Source: Oxalobacteraceae bacterium
GTDB taxonomy: Bacteria; Pseudomonadota; Gammaproteobacteria; Burkholderiales; Burkholderiaceae_D
Length of the DNA: 64,000 nt
Direction: 5' to 3'
NCBI GenBank assembly: GCA_013284265.1
Contig: JABTBR010000023.1
Location: 1-64,000 of the forward strand
Every line of letters begins with the position of its first letter. Position 1 is the first letter of the stretch. The translations under genes were made by a program, and so were the position numbers. Below the pieces are notes generated by a model. It had not been told where the DNA came from. It ran no database searches and was given only the letters and a program-made list of their open reading frames with translations. Of this stretch, positions 8,892 to 19,717 are shown piece after piece.

Positions 8892-10049
8892 TCACTTTGC
8901 ATTGATAACTTGGAGGACCGCCGCCGCACTCTCCTGCGCGCTGTTGCGCAGCAGGCTGTGGTGCATCTCGGTGAAACGCTGCGCCAGCCGCAGCCGGTGC
9001 GGCGCGTCGCTGAGCTGCTTCCACATGGCCTCGGCCAGCGCTTCCGGGCTGGCGTCGTTCTGCAGCAGCTCGGGCACCAGGAATTCGCGCGCCAGGATAT
9101 TCGGCAGGCCGATCCAGGGTTGATAGCCGAAGTGGCGCAGGATCTGCCACTCCGCCGCCATCATCTTGTAGGCGATGACCATCGGCTTCTTGAACAGCGC
9201 CACCTCCAGCGAGGCCGTGCCGGACGCGACCAGCACCGCGTCGGCGGCGGCGATGGCCGTATGCGACTGGCCGTCGAGCAGCTGGATGTCCACGTCCTGC
9301 AGGCCGGCCTGGGCCACCAGTTCCAGGAAATACTGGCGCTGGCGCTCGCCCGCCATCGGCGCGACGAACTTGAGCGAACGGTCGCGCTGCAGCAGCAGGC
9401 GCGCCGCGCCGACAAAGGCGACGGTGTTGTACTTCAGTTCGGACATGCGGCTGCCGGGCATGATGGCCACCACATTCGCGTCCTGCGGCAGACCCAGCGC
9501 GCTGCGCGCGAGCGCCTCGTCCGGCGCCAGCGGCACCAGCTCGGCCAGCGGATGGCCCACATAGCTGACCGGCACGCCGGCGCGGCGGTAGATCTCCTCC
9601 TCGAAGGGGAACACCACCAGCATGTGCGACACCGCCTTGATGATTTTCTTGATCCGGCCGCCGCGCCAGGCCCAGATCTGCGGCCCGATGTAGTGCACGG
9701 TGGGGATGCCGGCATCCTTGAGCTGCATTTCCAGGCCGAGGTTAAAGCCGGGATAGTCGGCGCCGATGAACACCGACGGCCGTTCGGCCAGCAGCTGGTC
9801 GCGCAGCGCGTTCTGGATGCCCTTGATCTCGCGGTAGCGCGGAATCACGGCCAGCAGGCCGCGCACGGTCAGCTTGTCCATAGGCCAGTGCGATTCGAAG
9901 CCCTGCGCCATCATGGCCGGTCCGCCGATGCCGTGGAAGCGCGCCTCCGGCAACTGCGGACGCAGGCCGGACAACAGGCGCGCTGCCAGCACGTCGCCGG
10001 ACGGTTCGCCGGCGACGACGGCGACCGAGACCTTAGCGGACGATGCCAC
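8892..10049 (-). CDS. lpxB: Lipid-A-disaccharide synthase
   Basis: A 385-residue peripheral membrane glycosyltransferase (GT19) that joins UDP-2,3-diacylglucosamine and lipid X to form the lipid A disaccharide. Family segments seen include AGEPSGDVLAARLL near the N-terminus, IGADYPGFNLGLE, HYIGPQIWAWRGGRI and GTASLEVALFKKPMVIAYK. The start overlaps the lpxA end by 17 bases, so the genes are translationally coupled. Together with lpxA and lpxD it gives most of the early Raetz pathway in one transcript. Confidence 0.96.
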   Translation of the reverse strand: MASSAKVSVAVVAGEPSGDVLAARLLSGLRPQLPEARFHGIGGPAMMAQGFESHWPMDKLTVRGLLAVIPRYREIKGIQNALRDQLLAERPSVFIGADYPGFNLGLEMQLKDAGIPTVHYIGPQIWAWRGGRIKKIIKAVSHMLVVFPFEEEIYRRAGVPVSYVGHPLAELVPLAPDEALARSALGLPQDANVVAIMPGSRMSELKYNTVAFVGAARLLLQRDRSLKFVAPMAGERQRQYFLELVAQAGLQDVDIQLLDGQSHTAIAAADAVLVASGTASLEVALFKKPMVIAYKMMAAEWQILRHFGYQPWIGLPNILAREFLVPELLQNDASPEALAEAMWKQLSDAPHRLRLAQRFTEMHHSLLRNSAQESAAAVLQVINAK

Positions 10050-10821
10050 GGGTCGCCGTATCGAGGAAAGACCGCATGTGGGCGATCTGCACGGCCGCGG
10101 CCGGGGTGGCCTGCTCTTCGGCCAGCAGCGCGGCCTTGGCCTCTTCCAGCGTCAGGCCGGAGCGGTAGATCAGCTTGTAGGCGGTACGGATGCCGTTGAT
10201 CTGCTCGCGCGTGAAGCCGCGCCGTTTCAGGCCTTCGATGTTGACGCCGTGGGCCTGGGCCGGATTGCCGTTCAGGAGCACATACGGCGGCACGTCCTGG
10301 GTCAGGCTGGTGCTCATGCCGACGAAGGCGTGGTCGCCGATCTTGCAGAACTGGTGGACATTGGCGAAGCCGCTCATGATGACCCAGTCGCCGATCTGTA
10401 CGTGGCCGGCGATCTGCGCATTGTTCGAGAAGATCGTGTTGCTGCCCACCTGGCAGTCGTGCGCCAGGTGTACATAGGCCGAAATCCAGTTGTCGTTACC
10501 CAGGCTGGTGACGCCCTTGTCCTGCACCGTGCCGGTGTTGAAGGTGCAGAATTCGCGGATGGTGTTGCGGTCGCCGATGGTCAGGCGGGTCGGTTCGCCG
10601 GCCCACTTCTTGTCCTGCGGCGCCGCGCCTATCGACGAGAACTGGAAGAACTTGTTGTCGCTGCCGATGCTGGTATGGCCTTCGATGACCACATGCGGGC
10701 CGATCACCGTGCCCGAACCGATGGATACATCCGGTCCGATGATCGAATACGGGCCCACCTCGACACTGCTGTCGAGTTGCGCCTTCGGGTCGACGACTGC
10801 GGTGGAATGGATCTTGGACAT
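10033..10821 (-). CDS. lpxA: UDP-N-acetylglucosamine acyltransferase
   Basis: A 262-residue cytosolic enzyme, trimeric in the family, that transfers a 3-hydroxyacyl chain from ACP to O3 of UDP-GlcNAc, the first step of lipid A synthesis. A left-handed beta helix of hexapeptide repeats (IGPDVSIGSGTVIGPHVVIE) fills the first 190 residues, with the catalytic His in YVHLAHDCQVG. The C-terminal helical part includes EGLKRRGFT. It starts three bases after the fabZ stop and overlaps lpxB, as in most proteobacteria. Confidence 0.97.
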   Translation of the reverse strand: MSKIHSTAVVDPKAQLDSSVEVGPYSIIGPDVSIGSGTVIGPHVVIEGHTSIGSDNKFFQFSSIGAAPQDKKWAGEPTRLTIGDRNTIREFCTFNTGTVQDKGVTSLGNDNWISAYVHLAHDCQVGSNTIFSNNAQIAGHVQIGDWVIMSGFANVHQFCKIGDHAFVGMSTSLTQDVPPYVLLNGNPAQAHGVNIEGLKRRGFTREQINGIRTAYKLIYRSGLTLEEAKAALLAEEQATPAAAVQIAHMRSFLDTATRGIVR

Positions 10822-10824
10822 GGC

Positions 10825-11334
10825 TTACTTCCCTGCTGGCTGGCTGGCGTCGTCGGCGCTGCGGATGGTGCACATCAATTCGGCTTCCACCGCGACTTTG
10901 CCGTCGACGCTGCCGACTGCCTTGTACTTCCAGATGCCGCGCGAGACGCGCAGGATTTCCACGTTCATCACCAGCTGGTCGCCCGGCTCGACCGGACGCT
11001 TGAAGCGCGCGTTGTCGATGCCGACGAAGTAGACCACCGAGTTCTCGTCCGGCTTGATGTCCATCGTCAGGAAGGACAGGATGGCCGCGGTCTGGGCCAT
11101 CGCTTCGATCATCAGCACGCCCGGCATGACCGGCTTGTGCGGGAAGTGGCCATTGAAGAATTCTTCGTTGACGGTGACGTTCTTGATGGCGGTGATGGTC
11201 TTGCCCGACTCCCAGTCCAGCACGCGGTCGACCAGCAGCAGCGGGTAGCGGTGCGGCAGGTACTGCTTGATCTGGTGGATGTCCAGGCATTTCTTCACGC
11301 TGCTTGGAGTGTCTTGGGTAGGAGTAGTAGTCAT
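10825..11334 (-). CDS. fabZ: 3-hydroxyacyl-ACP dehydratase FabZ
   Basis: A 169-residue hot-dog-fold dehydratase of fatty acid elongation, competing with LpxA/LpxD for hydroxyacyl-ACP. The signature [11 protein letters not shown] and the active site [20 protein letters not shown] (catalytic His and Glu) are intact. There is a short extra N-terminus of about 14 residues ([14 protein letters not shown]) relative to the core family. It overlaps the lpxD end by four bases and is followed by lpxA after three bases, so it is tightly coupled within the lipid A operon. Confidence 0.96.
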   Translation of the reverse strand: MTTTPTQDTPSSVKKCLDIHQIKQYLPHRYPLLLVDRVLDWESGKTITAIKNVTVNEEFFNGHFPHKPVMPGVLMIEAMAQTAAILSFLTMDIKPDENSVVYFVGIDNARFKRPVEPGDQLVMNVEILRVSRGIWKYKAVGSVDGKVAVEAELMCTIRSADDASQPAGK

Positions 11335-12386
11335 TTTTCGTCTTGATTCGTCAGTGTTTTAATGGTTTTTTCCAGTGCGCGTATCTTCTCGCGCATGGAC
11401 GACAGATTACGTACAATCGCTGCCGATTTTTCCCACTCGGCGTTTTTGGCCAGCGGATAGAAGCCGGTGTACTGGCCCGCTTCCGCGATCGAGCGGGACA
11501 CCATGCTGCCCGAACCGATGTGCACTCGGTCGGCGATGGTCAGGTGGCCCAGCACCATGGCGGCGCCGCCAAAGGTGCAGTACTTGCCGATCTTGGCGCT
11601 ACCGGCCACGCCCACGCAGCCGGCCATGGCCGTATGTGCGCCGATGTGGCAGTTGTGCCCGATCTGGATCTGGTTATCGAGCTTGACGCCGTCCTCGATG
11701 ATGGTGTCGGCCAGCGCGCCGCGGTCGATGGTGGTGTTGGCGCCGATGTCCACATCGTCGCCGATCAGTACCCTGCCCGTTTGCGGAATCTTGATGTAGA
11801 CCCCGCCCTCGTTGGCGAAACCGAAGCCGTCGGTGCCGATCACGGCGCCCGAATGGATGATGCCGCGCGCGCCGATCTGGCAATAGGCGTGGAAGGTCAC
11901 GTTGGCGAACAGCTGCGTGCCCTCGCCGATCAGCGCCTCGCGGCCGATGAAGCAGCCGGCCCCGATTACGGCGCCCGCGGCGATGATGGCACCGGCCTCG
12001 ATCGTCGCCTGCGGGCCGATATGGGCGCTGGCGTCGATCTGGGCGGAGGCGTCCACGCAGGCGCTGGCATGGATGCCGGGCGCCGGCACGATGGCCGTCA
12101 GCGCGGCGAAGTACTGGGCCGCGCGCGCGAAGTAGACATAGGGGTTGGGGGTGACGATGCGCGCGCCGCCATAACCGGCGGCGACGAAATCGTCGTCGGC
12201 GGGCGAGACGATCAGCGCCGCCGCGTGGCTGTGCGCGGTCTGCGCGCGCAGTTTGCTATTGCTGAGAAAGCTGATGTGCGAAACGCCGGCGTCCGTCAGT
12301 GGCGCGATCCCGATCACTTCCAGGTTCGGGTCGCCCACCAACTGCCCGCCCAAGCGTTCGACCAATTCTCCTAGTCGAGTGCCCAT
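11331..12386 (-). CDS. lpxD: UDP-3-O-(3-hydroxyacyl)glucosamine N-acyltransferase
   Basis: A 351-residue enzyme adding the second hydroxyacyl chain (N-linked) in lipid A synthesis. The N-terminal uridine-binding domain (about 1-100; [15 protein letters not shown]) is followed by the hexapeptide-repeat beta helix ([20 protein letters not shown]), the catalytic stretch [17 protein letters not shown], and a C-terminal helix that binds ACP. Length is typical. It follows skp after 75 bases and overlaps fabZ by four. Confidence 0.96.
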   Translation of the reverse strand: MGTRLGELVERLGGQLVGDPNLEVIGIAPLTDAGVSHISFLSNSKLRAQTAHSHAAALIVSPADDDFVAAGYGGARIVTPNPYVYFARAAQYFAALTAIVPAPGIHASACVDASAQIDASAHIGPQATIEAGAIIAAGAVIGAGCFIGREALIGEGTQLFANVTFHAYCQIGARGIIHSGAVIGTDGFGFANEGGVYIKIPQTGRVLIGDDVDIGANTTIDRGALADTIIEDGVKLDNQIQIGHNCHIGAHTAMAGCVGVAGSAKIGKYCTFGGAAMVLGHLTIADRVHIGSGSMVSRSIAEAGQYTGFYPLAKNAEWEKSAAIVRNLSSMREKIRALEKTIKTLTNQDEK

Positions 12387-12461
12387 CGGGGGATTCCAAT
12401 CTTTGTATGAAGCTGTATGAAGTCGCTGCGGGGTGAAGCTTGTTGATCTCTTATTTATCTT

Positions 12462-12980
12462 TTATTTGTCTTTATCCAGCGCGGCCAGCACCTTGTCGGT
12501 GATGTCGATGCGCGGGCTGGCCCAGACCGCATCCTGCAGCACGATGTCGAAACCTTCGACCTGCGCCAGCTGCTTGATGATCTTGGTGGCCTTGTCCGAA
12601 ATCGCGGCCCGTTCCTCATTGGTGCGCTGGTTCAGATCTTCGCGGAATTCGCGCTGGCGGCGCTGGAATTCCTTGTCCAGCTCGAAGTACTCGCGCTGGC
12701 GTTTGCCGCGCTCGGCCTCGCCCAGCGAAGGCAATTCCTTCTCCAGCTTTTCGGACGAGGACTTGAGGCGGCTGGCCAGTTCCTGTACGGCCTTCTCGCG
12801 CTTGGAGAATTCTTCGGCCAGCTTTTCGCCGGCCAGTTTGGCCAGCTTCGATTCATTGTAGATGCGCTCGGTGCTGAGCCAGGCGATCTTGGAGCTTTGC
12901 GCCTGCGCCGAGGCCAAGGCGCAGCAGCCCAGCAACAGCACGGCCAGCGATTTGCTCAAGGTAGCGGATACCGTTTTCAA
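12462..12980 (-). CDS. skp: Periplasmic chaperone Skp/OmpH
   Basis: A 172-residue periplasmic chaperone that shields unfolded outer-membrane proteins and delivers them to BamA. The signal peptide (MKTVSATLSKSLAVLLLG, Ala-rich cleavage site AQA) precedes SKIAWLSTERIYNESKL and a long charged coiled coil (about 55-140) forming the tentacles. A TTG start at 12980 is chosen because GGAGA lies six bases before it; an upstream TTG at 12998 would add six basic residues and is less likely. It follows bamA directly, the usual bamA-skp-lpxD order. Confidence 0.92.
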   Translation of the reverse strand: MKTVSATLSKSLAVLLLGCCALASAQAQSSKIAWLSTERIYNESKLAKLAGEKLAEEFSKREKAVQELASRLKSSSEKLEKELPSLGEAERGKRQREYFELDKEFQRRQREFREDLNQRTNEERAAISDKATKIIKQLAQVEGFDIVLQDAVWASPRIDITDKVLAALDKDK

Positions 12981-13017
12981 CTTATTTCTCCGTAGCAATT
13001 ATTCGACCCCATCCGGC

Positions 13018-15354
13018 TTAGAAACCCGTGCCCATCTGGAACTGGAAGCGTTCCAGGCGGTCGCCCGTCTTGGCGTTCAGGGGCTTAGCATAACTCAACT
13101 TGAGCGGACCGACCGGGGAAATCCAGCTGATCCCCAGACCGGCCGAGTAGCGCAGCTCGGAGAAGCGCATTTTCGCGCCTTCCTGGTAGACCTGGCCGCC
13201 GTCGAGGAAGCCGAACCAGCGCAGGCTGCGGTCCTGGCCGGAGCCCGGGAACGGCATCTGCAGTTCGGCATTGCCGATCAGGCGAGACGAGCCGCCCAGC
13301 GCATCGCCGTAGTTGGTGTCGACCGCGCCCAGCGAGGAACTGAGGTAGCCGCGCACCGAACCGATACCGCCGCCGTAGAAGTTCTTGAACACTGGATAAG
13401 CCTTGCCGCCGATGCCGTGGCCGTAATCGATCTCGCCTTTCAGGGCCAGTGTGACTTTCGGATGCAGCGGCTTGTACCACTGCTGCTCGTACACGGCGCG
13501 GTAGTACTTGGAATTGCCGATCAGGTCCAGCTCCAGGTTGACGCGCTGGTAGCGGCCGATGGTCGGGGTGATGGCGCTATCGCGCGAATCGCGCGCCCAC
13601 GATGCCGTCAGCGGCACCGCGTTGGTGCTGGCGCTGCCGATACCATTGGCGATGCCGGTCACATTGGTCACATAGGTCTTGAAGCGCGTCGGGCTGGTCG
13701 AATCGGTGTCGATGCGCGAACGCTCCAGGCCCAGGCCGAAGAACACGGTGTCGACTTCCGAGAACGGCACGCCCCAGCTGATGCGGCCACCCTGCTGCTT
13801 GATGGTGTAGCTGCCGACGTTCAATGCCGGCGGCTGCTGGGTACGCAGATAGATCTCGAAGGAGCGCGACACGCCTTCATCCGTGTAGTACGGATTGGTC
13901 TGCGAGAACGAGATCGTGCGGCTGTACTTGCTGGTATTGAGCTCGATGCCGACAGTGTTGCCCGAACCGGCGAAGTTGGCCTGCTGGATCGCGGCCGACA
14001 GCGTGAATTTCTCCGACTGCGAGAAGGCGCCGCCGATCTGGAAGTTACCGGTCGGACGCTCGACCACGGTCAGGTTGACGTCGACCTGGTCGGAGGTGCC
14101 CTGGGCTTCCGGCGTGTCGATGGTCACGTCCTTGAAGTAGCCGAGGCGGTCGACGCGGTCGCGCGACAGTTTAATTTTGTTGGCGTCGTACCAGGACGAT
14201 TCGAACTGGCGGAACTCGCGGCGGATCACTTCGTCGCGGGTGGTGGTGTTGCCGGCGATGTTCATATGGCGCACATAGGCGCGCTTGCCCGGATCGATGA
14301 AGAAGGTAAATGCCACTTCGCGCTTATCGCGGTCGATGTCCGGATTGGCGTTGACGTTGGCAAAGGCGTAGCCGAAGGTGCCCAGGCGGTCCGAGATGCG
14401 CTTGTTGGTGGCGGTCAGGCGCTCGCCCGAGTACACGTCGCCGCGGTTGAGCAGCACCAACGAACGCAGTTCCTCCTCGCGGCCGAACATCTCGCCTTCG
14501 AACTTGATGTCGGCGACCTTGTACTTCTCGCCTTCGGTGATGTTGATCGTGATGTAGATGTCCTTCTTGTCGGGCGTGATCGAGACCTGGGTCGATTCGA
14601 CCTGCATCTCGATATAGCCGCGGTTCAGATAGTAGGACTTGATCGACTCGATGTCGCCGGTCAGCTTGGTCTTGGAGTACTGGTCGGCCTTGGTGTACCA
14701 GCTGAACCAGCCGCCGGTGTTCAGGGCGATCTGTTCCTTCAGCTCTTTGTCGCTGAAGGTCTTGTTGCCGACGATGTTGATCTGCTTGATCTTGGCGACG
14801 TCGCCCTCGTCCACCGCGAACACGATGTTGACGCGGTTACGCTCGATCGGGGTGACGGTGGTGGTGATCTTCACGCCATACAGGCCATGCGACAGGTACT
14901 GGCGCTTGAGTTCCTGCTCGGCGCGGTCGACCGAGGCCTTGTCGAAAATCTTGGTCTCGCCCACGCCGATGTCCTTCAGCGCCTTGACCAGGGTGTCTTT
15001 CTCGAATTCCTTGGTGCCGGTGAATTCCACCTTGGCGATGGCCGGACGTTCCTCGACCAGCACCACCAGCACGTCGCCGTCGGCTTCCAGGCGCACGTCC
15101 TTGAAGAAGCCGGTGGCATACAGCGCCTTGATGGCCGCTACGCTTTTCTCATCGCTGAAGGTTTCGCCAACCCGCACCGGCAGGTAGCTGAAGACCGTAC
15201 CGGCCTCGGTGCGCTGGATGCCTTCGACGCGGATATCTTTGACTTTGAACGGTTCAATGGCGAACGCGGGGCTGGCGCACAGGGCCAGCACGGCGGCGCC
15301 GATCACACTGCGGCGGAAGGTGGGCGAGGCAAAACGGTCAGAATATAATTTCAT
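13018..15354 (-). CDS. bamA: Outer membrane protein assembly factor BamA
   Basis: A 778-residue Omp85 protein, the core of the BAM complex that inserts beta-barrel proteins into the outer membrane. A signal peptide ends at about residue 32 (ALCASPAFA then IEPFKVKDI). Five POTRA domains span about 33-355 and the C-terminal barrel ends with the usual terminal Phe (RFQFQMGTGF). The start MKLYSDRFASP is chosen because it gives a normal signal peptide; the frame extends 14 codons upstream without a better ribosome site. It lies between rseP and skp. Confidence 0.95.
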   Translation of the reverse strand: MKLYSDRFASPTFRRSVIGAAVLALCASPAFAIEPFKVKDIRVEGIQRTEAGTVFSYLPVRVGETFSDEKSVAAIKALYATGFFKDVRLEADGDVLVVLVEERPAIAKVEFTGTKEFEKDTLVKALKDIGVGETKIFDKASVDRAEQELKRQYLSHGLYGVKITTTVTPIERNRVNIVFAVDEGDVAKIKQINIVGNKTFSDKELKEQIALNTGGWFSWYTKADQYSKTKLTGDIESIKSYYLNRGYIEMQVESTQVSITPDKKDIYITINITEGEKYKVADIKFEGEMFGREEELRSLVLLNRGDVYSGERLTATNKRISDRLGTFGYAFANVNANPDIDRDKREVAFTFFIDPGKRAYVRHMNIAGNTTTRDEVIRREFRQFESSWYDANKIKLSRDRVDRLGYFKDVTIDTPEAQGTSDQVDVNLTVVERPTGNFQIGGAFSQSEKFTLSAAIQQANFAGSGNTVGIELNTSKYSRTISFSQTNPYYTDEGVSRSFEIYLRTQQPPALNVGSYTIKQQGGRISWGVPFSEVDTVFFGLGLERSRIDTDSTSPTRFKTYVTNVTGIANGIGSASTNAVPLTASWARDSRDSAITPTIGRYQRVNLELDLIGNSKYYRAVYEQQWYKPLHPKVTLALKGEIDYGHGIGGKAYPVFKNFYGGGIGSVRGYLSSSLGAVDTNYGDALGGSSRLIGNAELQMPFPGSGQDRSLRWFGFLDGGQVYQEGAKMRFSELRYSAGLGISWISPVGPLKLSYAKPLNAKTGDRLERFQFQMGTGF

Positions 15355-15473
15355 TGGCAAAATCAATGGCTCAATCATGGGACTACATACACGCAACGAT
15401 GCGAAACAGATGCCGCCGAATCCATGCCAGCGCGCGCCTGCGTATTACCTGCGTATTACGTCAGACGCGCCAA

Positions 15474-16826
15474 TTACAGCAAGCGCACCACATCGTTGAA
15501 CACGGCCAGCAACATCAAGCTCACCAGCAATCCAACGCCGAGGCGCTGCGCAATCTCGCCGACACGCTCCGGCACCGGGCGCCCAGTCAAAACTTCCAGC
15601 GAATAATACAGCAAAAGGCCACCATCTAGAACCGGAATGGGTAGCAAATTCATCACCCCCAAACTGACGCTGATGAAGGCCATGAAGCTCAGATAGCTGA
15701 CCGCGCCGATGCGCGCGGTTTGCCCGGCGTAGTCGGCGATGGTGATGGGACCGGTCACGTTCTTCCACGAGACCTCGCCGACGATCATCTTGCCGATCAT
15801 GCGCAGGGTCAGCACGCTGGCATCCCAGACCTTGACACTGGCCTTGCCGACCGCCTGCAGCGGCGAGGAAGACAGGATGATCATATCCGGCGTCTGCGCG
15901 ACGTAGGCGTTGATCTTACCGACTGTTACAGATCGCTTGGCGTCGCGTTCGGCGTCCGGCGTGACCGCCAGCGCGAAGGGAGCGCCGGCGCGGCGCCCTT
16001 CGACCGTGACCGTGCGGCCGCCGGAGGCGCGGATCTCGTCGATGAAGGCGATGCCGTCGGCGACCGGTTTGCCGTCCACGCTGAGTATCAAATCGCCCGT
16101 GCGCAGGCCGGCGCGGGCAGCGGCGCCGCCCTCCACCACCTGCTCGAGCACCGCCGGCGGACGCGCCACCACGATGCCAAGCTTGCCCAGTACGTCGCCT
16201 TCCAGATCGAGTTTCGCCAGATCGGCGGCCTGCAGCTGCACGCTGGCGCGGCCGTAACCGGGCCGCTCGACATCGAGGCGCGCGCCGCTCTTGTCGATCG
16301 CCGCCTGGATGATCTGCCAGCGCAGATCGGACCAGCCCTGGATGGCCTGGCCATTGATGGCGACAATCCGGTCTTCCTTATGCAGGCCGGCCAGCTGGCC
16401 CGGCGTGTCGGCGGCCACCGTGCCTATCCTGCTGGACGGTTCGGCGATGCCATACATGAACAGGCCGGCGAACAACGCGATGGCCATCAGGAAGTTGGCG
16501 ATCGGGCCGGCCGCCACGATGGCGATGCGGCGCCATACGCTCTGGCCGGTGAATTCGCGCGCCCGGTCTTCCGGCGACATGGCGCCGAGGTCCTGTTCGC
16601 GCGCGTCCAGCATCTTGACGTAGCCGCCCAGCGGCAGCACCGAGACGGCCCATTCGGTCTGGTCCGGACCGAACTTGCGCGACCAGACCACCTTGCCCAT
16701 GCCCAGCGAGAAGCGCAGCACCTTCACGCCGCACCAGCGCGCCACCCAGTAGTGGCCCAGTTCGTGGATGGCGATCAGGGTCCCGAGGACGACCAGAAAC
16801 GCCAGTATCGTCTGGATCAGACTCAT
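15474..16826 (-). CDS. rseP: Site-2 zinc metalloprotease RseP
   Basis: A 450-residue intramembrane protease of the sigma-E envelope stress pathway, which cuts the anti-sigma factor after DegS. The first membrane helix holds HELGH with zinc ligands H21 and H25 and catalytic E22. Two tandem PDZ domains fill the periplasmic part (about 120-310). The third ligand is D401 in [11 protein letters not shown], in the C-terminal membrane helices. Length matches the family. Its start overlaps the dxr stop by four bases. Confidence 0.95.
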   Translation of the reverse strand: MSLIQTILAFLVVLGTLIAIHELGHYWVARWCGVKVLRFSLGMGKVVWSRKFGPDQTEWAVSVLPLGGYVKMLDAREQDLGAMSPEDRAREFTGQSVWRRIAIVAAGPIANFLMAIALFAGLFMYGIAEPSSRIGTVAADTPGQLAGLHKEDRIVAINGQAIQGWSDLRWQIIQAAIDKSGARLDVERPGYGRASVQLQAADLAKLDLEGDVLGKLGIVVARPPAVLEQVVEGGAAARAGLRTGDLILSVDGKPVADGIAFIDEIRASGGRTVTVEGRRAGAPFALAVTPDAERDAKRSVTVGKINAYVAQTPDMIILSSSPLQAVGKASVKVWDASVLTLRMIGKMIVGEVSWKNVTGPITIADYAGQTARIGAVSYLSFMAFISVSLGVMNLLPIPVLDGGLLLYYSLEVLTGRPVPERVGEIAQRLGVGLLVSLMLLAVFNDVVRLL

Positions 16827-18016
16827 TGTGACTCTCCTGGCGCAATCTCCGCGATGCAGCGGCGGGCGGCGTCGCGCGCCAGCCGGTCGTGTTCCATCAA
16901 GGCTTCGATACTACCCACCTCGCCTTGCGGCAAGGCCTGCATCACCTGGTCGATCACGCGGTCGATCTGGCGGAAGCCGATCCGCAGATCGAGGAAGGAT
17001 TGCACCGCGATCTCGTTGGCCGCGTTCAGCACGGCCGGGGCGCTGCCGCCGGCGCGCAGCGCGGCAAAGGCCAGCGCCAGGCAGGGGAAACGCTGGAAGT
17101 CGGGTTTTTCGAACTGCAGCGTGGCAATGGCCGTCAGGTCCAGCGCAGCCACGCCGGAGGCGATGCGCTCCGGGTAGGCCAGCGCGTGCGCGATCGGGGT
17201 GCGCATGTCCGGGTTGCCCAGCTGGGCCAGCACCGAACCGTCGGCATAGGACACCATCGAATGGATCACCGACTGCGGATGGATCACCACCTCGATCAGA
17301 TCGGGCGCGGCGCCGAACAGCCAGTGCGCCTCGATCACCTCCAGGCCCTTGTTCATCATGGTGGCCGAGTCGACCGAGATCTTGCGGCCCATCGACCAGT
17401 TCGGGTGCAAACAGGCTTGTTCCGGCGTCACCGCGTCGAGGGTCTCGACGGCGCGCTTGAGGAAGGGACCGCCGGAAGCGGTCAGCAAGATCCTGGCCAC
17501 GCCGCTGGCGGCGGGCTGGCGGCCGTAGTTATGCGGCAGGCACTGGAAGATGGCATTGTGCTCGCTGTCGATCGGCAGCAGCACGGCCCCGCTCTCGGCC
17601 ACCGCGTCCATGAACAGCTGGCCGGACATGACCAGCGCTTCCTTGTTCGCCAGCAGCACCTTCTTGCCGGCGCGGGCCGCGGCCAGCGTCGGCGCCAGGC
17701 CGGCGGCGCCGACGATGGCGGCCATCACGGCATCAACTTCCTGGGCGCTGGCGATGGCGCACAGGGCCGCCTCGCCGTATTCGACTTCGGTGCGCAAGCC
17801 TTTCGCCTGCAGCAGCGCGCTCAGTTGGGCGGCGGCGGCGGCGCTGCCGACGACGGCGCGGGCCGGCTTGAACCGTTCGCACTGGGCCGCCAGCTCATCG
17901 ACCTTGCTGTGGGCCGACAGAGCGTAGACCGAATAGCGCTCGGGGTGGCGCGCCAGTACGTCGAGGGTGGAGACACCGATCGATCCGGTGGCGCCGAGGA
18001 TGGTAACGCTTTGCAT
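16823..18016 (-). CDS. dxr: 1-deoxy-D-xylulose 5-phosphate reductoisomerase
   Basis: A 397-residue cytosolic NADPH enzyme making 2-C-methylerythritol 4-phosphate, the committed step of the MEP isoprenoid pathway. The Rossmann motif [14 protein letters not shown] is at the N-terminus, the metal/substrate site lies in [14 protein letters not shown], and [20 protein letters not shown] is the catalytic-loop region. It precedes rseP (four-base overlap) and follows cdsA by ten bases, a conserved order linking isoprenoid, phospholipid and envelope functions. Confidence 0.97.
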   Translation of the reverse strand: MQSVTILGATGSIGVSTLDVLARHPERYSVYALSAHSKVDELAAQCERFKPARAVVGSAAAAAQLSALLQAKGLRTEVEYGEAALCAIASAQEVDAVMAAIVGAAGLAPTLAAARAGKKVLLANKEALVMSGQLFMDAVAESGAVLLPIDSEHNAIFQCLPHNYGRQPAASGVARILLTASGGPFLKRAVETLDAVTPEQACLHPNWSMGRKISVDSATMMNKGLEVIEAHWLFGAAPDLIEVVIHPQSVIHSMVSYADGSVLAQLGNPDMRTPIAHALAYPERIASGVAALDLTAIATLQFEKPDFQRFPCLALAFAALRAGGSAPAVLNAANEIAVQSFLDLRIGFRQIDRVIDQVMQALPQGEVGSIEALMEHDRLARDAARRCIAEIAPGESQ

Positions 18017-18026
18017 GGGGTGTCCT

Positions 18027-18857
18027 TCAGAGCCAGGTGGCGATCAGCGCTGCCAGCGGCAGCACGGGAATCAGGGCATCGATGCGATCGAGCACGCCGC
18101 CGTGGCCAGGCAGCAGACTGCTGCTGTCCTTCATGGCGGCGCGGCGTTTGAGCTGGGATTCGAACAGGTCGCCGATCACGCTGAAGGCAACGATCAGCAG
18201 CAGCACGGCGAGCGCGCCGAACCAGCCGAAACTGGCCTGCAGGCGTACCGCGAAGGTGGCGCCCAGCCAGTGCGCCGCGGGCGCGGCCAGGATGGTGATG
18301 GAGGAAATGGCCAGCACGGCGATGCCGCCGCCGATGGCGCCCTCCCAGGATTTACCGGGCGAGATGGTGGGGGCCAGCTTGCGCTTGCCGAAGGCCTTGC
18401 CGGAGAAGTAGGCGCCGATATCGGCGATCCACACCAGCGCCATGGCCGACAGCAGGAAGATGGCCGATTGCTGGAACAGCGCCAGCATGGCGAAGAAGCA
18501 GGCGAACATGGCGAAGGCGAAGGTGAAGCCCAGGGTCCAGTTGCCGGTGCTCTTGAGCGGCGGCAGGCCCAGGCCCAGGGTCGGCGTGAAGCGGATCGCC
18601 CACAGCAGCACGGCCACGCCGAACAGCGAGTGGACCGCGCCCGGGCTGGCGCGGTACAGGCCCAGCACGAACAGCAGCGCGCAGCCCAGGCCGAACCACT
18701 GGGGCGCTTTCAGGCCGAACAGGCGCGCCGCTTCCCACATGGCGGCGCCGAAGAACAGCGTGGCCAGGACGGCGAACGCGGGGAAGGATTGCGAGAACAG
18801 AACCGGCAGCAGTACCGCCAGCAGGACCAGGGCGGTCAGTATCCGTGTTTTGAGCAT
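18027..18857 (-). CDS. cdsA: Phosphatidate cytidylyltransferase
   Basis: A 276-residue integral membrane enzyme that converts phosphatidic acid and CTP to CDP-diacylglycerol for all phospholipid synthesis. It has about eight hydrophobic helices. The family signature is at the C-terminus: [19 protein letters not shown], with the metal-binding Asp residues. [10 protein letters not shown] is also typical. Its ATG shares one base with the uppS stop (TGATG type), indicating coupling. Confidence 0.95.
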   Translation of the reverse strand: MLKTRILTALVLLAVLLPVLFSQSFPAFAVLATLFFGAAMWEAARLFGLKAPQWFGLGCALLFVLGLYRASPGAVHSLFGVAVLLWAIRFTPTLGLGLPPLKSTGNWTLGFTFAFAMFACFFAMLALFQQSAIFLLSAMALVWIADIGAYFSGKAFGKRKLAPTISPGKSWEGAIGGGIAVLAISSITILAAPAAHWLGATFAVRLQASFGWFGALAVLLLIVAFSVIGDLFESQLKRRAAMKDSSSLLPGHGGVLDRIDALIPVLPLAALIATWL

Positions 18858-19609
18858 CAGGTAGTCTTTTCAGCCAATTGTGCGCCGGTGCGGCCGAAGC
18901 GCCGCTCGCGGTGCTGGTAGGACGCGATGGCGGCGTCGAGCGACTCGATCGCGAAATCGGGCCAGTAGGTGTCGGTGAAGAACAGTTCGGTGTAGGCCAG
19001 CTGCCAGAGCAGGAAGTTGGAGATGCGCTGCTCGCCGCCGGTGCGGATGAACAGGTCCGGCTCGGGCGCGTAGGCCATCGCCAGATGGGGCGCCAGCTGC
19101 TCTTCGGAGAAGTCGCTGCTGCCCGGATGGGCCGCGACCATCTTGCCGACGGCCTGCATGATGTCCCAGCGTCCGCCATAGTTGGCGCAGACGGTGACGG
19201 TCATGCGGGTGTTGCCGGCGGTGCGGCGTTCGGCCGAGGCGATCATGCTGCGCAGCTTGTCGTCGAAGCGGCTCAAATCGCCGACGACCTTGAGGCGGAT
19301 ATTGTTCGCGTGCAGCTTGGAGACCTCACGGTCGAGCGCGGTGACGAACAGGCGCATCAGCAGTGACACTTCTTCCTCGGGACGGCGCCAGTTTTCGGAA
19401 CTGAAGGCGAACAGGGTCAGGTATTCCACGCCGCGGCGGACGCAGGCCTCGACCACGCTGCGCACCGCGTCGACGCCCTTGACGTGGCCGGCGACGCGCG
19501 GCAGGAAGCGCTTGGTCGCCCAGCGGCCATTGCCATCCATGATGATGGCTACGTGGCGCGGTACAGCCGGAGCATCCGGTACCGCGGTGGTCGAACTTGT
19601 ATATTTCAT
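18857..19609 (-). CDS. uppS: Undecaprenyl diphosphate synthase (cis-prenyltransferase)
   Basis: A 250-residue enzyme extending farnesyl-PP with isopentenyl-PP to the C55 carrier lipid for peptidoglycan and O-antigen. The signature [13 protein letters not shown] carries the catalytic Asp (D25). [11 protein letters not shown] and the C-terminal [20 protein letters not shown] with the family's substrate-binding Arg/Glu residues are present. The N-terminus carries about 17 extra residues before the core. It is followed without gap by cdsA and preceded by a strong hairpin after frr. Confidence 0.96.
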   Translation of the reverse strand: MKYTSSTTAVPDAPAVPRHVAIIMDGNGRWATKRFLPRVAGHVKGVDAVRSVVEACVRRGVEYLTLFAFSSENWRRPEEEVSLLMRLFVTALDREVSKLHANNIRLKVVGDLSRFDDKLRSMIASAERRTAGNTRMTVTVCANYGGRWDIMQAVGKMVAAHPGSSDFSEEQLAPHLAMAYAPEPDLFIRTGGEQRISNFLLWQLAYTELFFTDTYWPDFAIESLDAAIASYQHRERRFGRTGAQLAEKTT

Positions 19610-19661
19610 GAAAACACGCGTGCCAGAAAATGAGGGTGGTACTTTGTTCTACCAACGTGTG

Positions 19662-19710
19662 GCCGGCGCCGCGGCGGCCTCGCATCGCTGCAAGGCCACG
19701 CGGCGCCGGC
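19662..19710. other. Strong intercistronic stem-loop between frr and uppS
   Basis: A perfect 12-base inverted repeat (GCCGGCGCCGCG at 19662-19673 and CGCGGCGCCGGC at 19699-19710) encloses a second 5-base stem (GGCCT/AGGCC). There is no T tract on either side, so it is not a classical terminator. In the frr-uppS mRNA it could act as a stability or processing element; this is inference. Confidence 0.5.
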
Positions 19711-19717
19711 GCCAACC

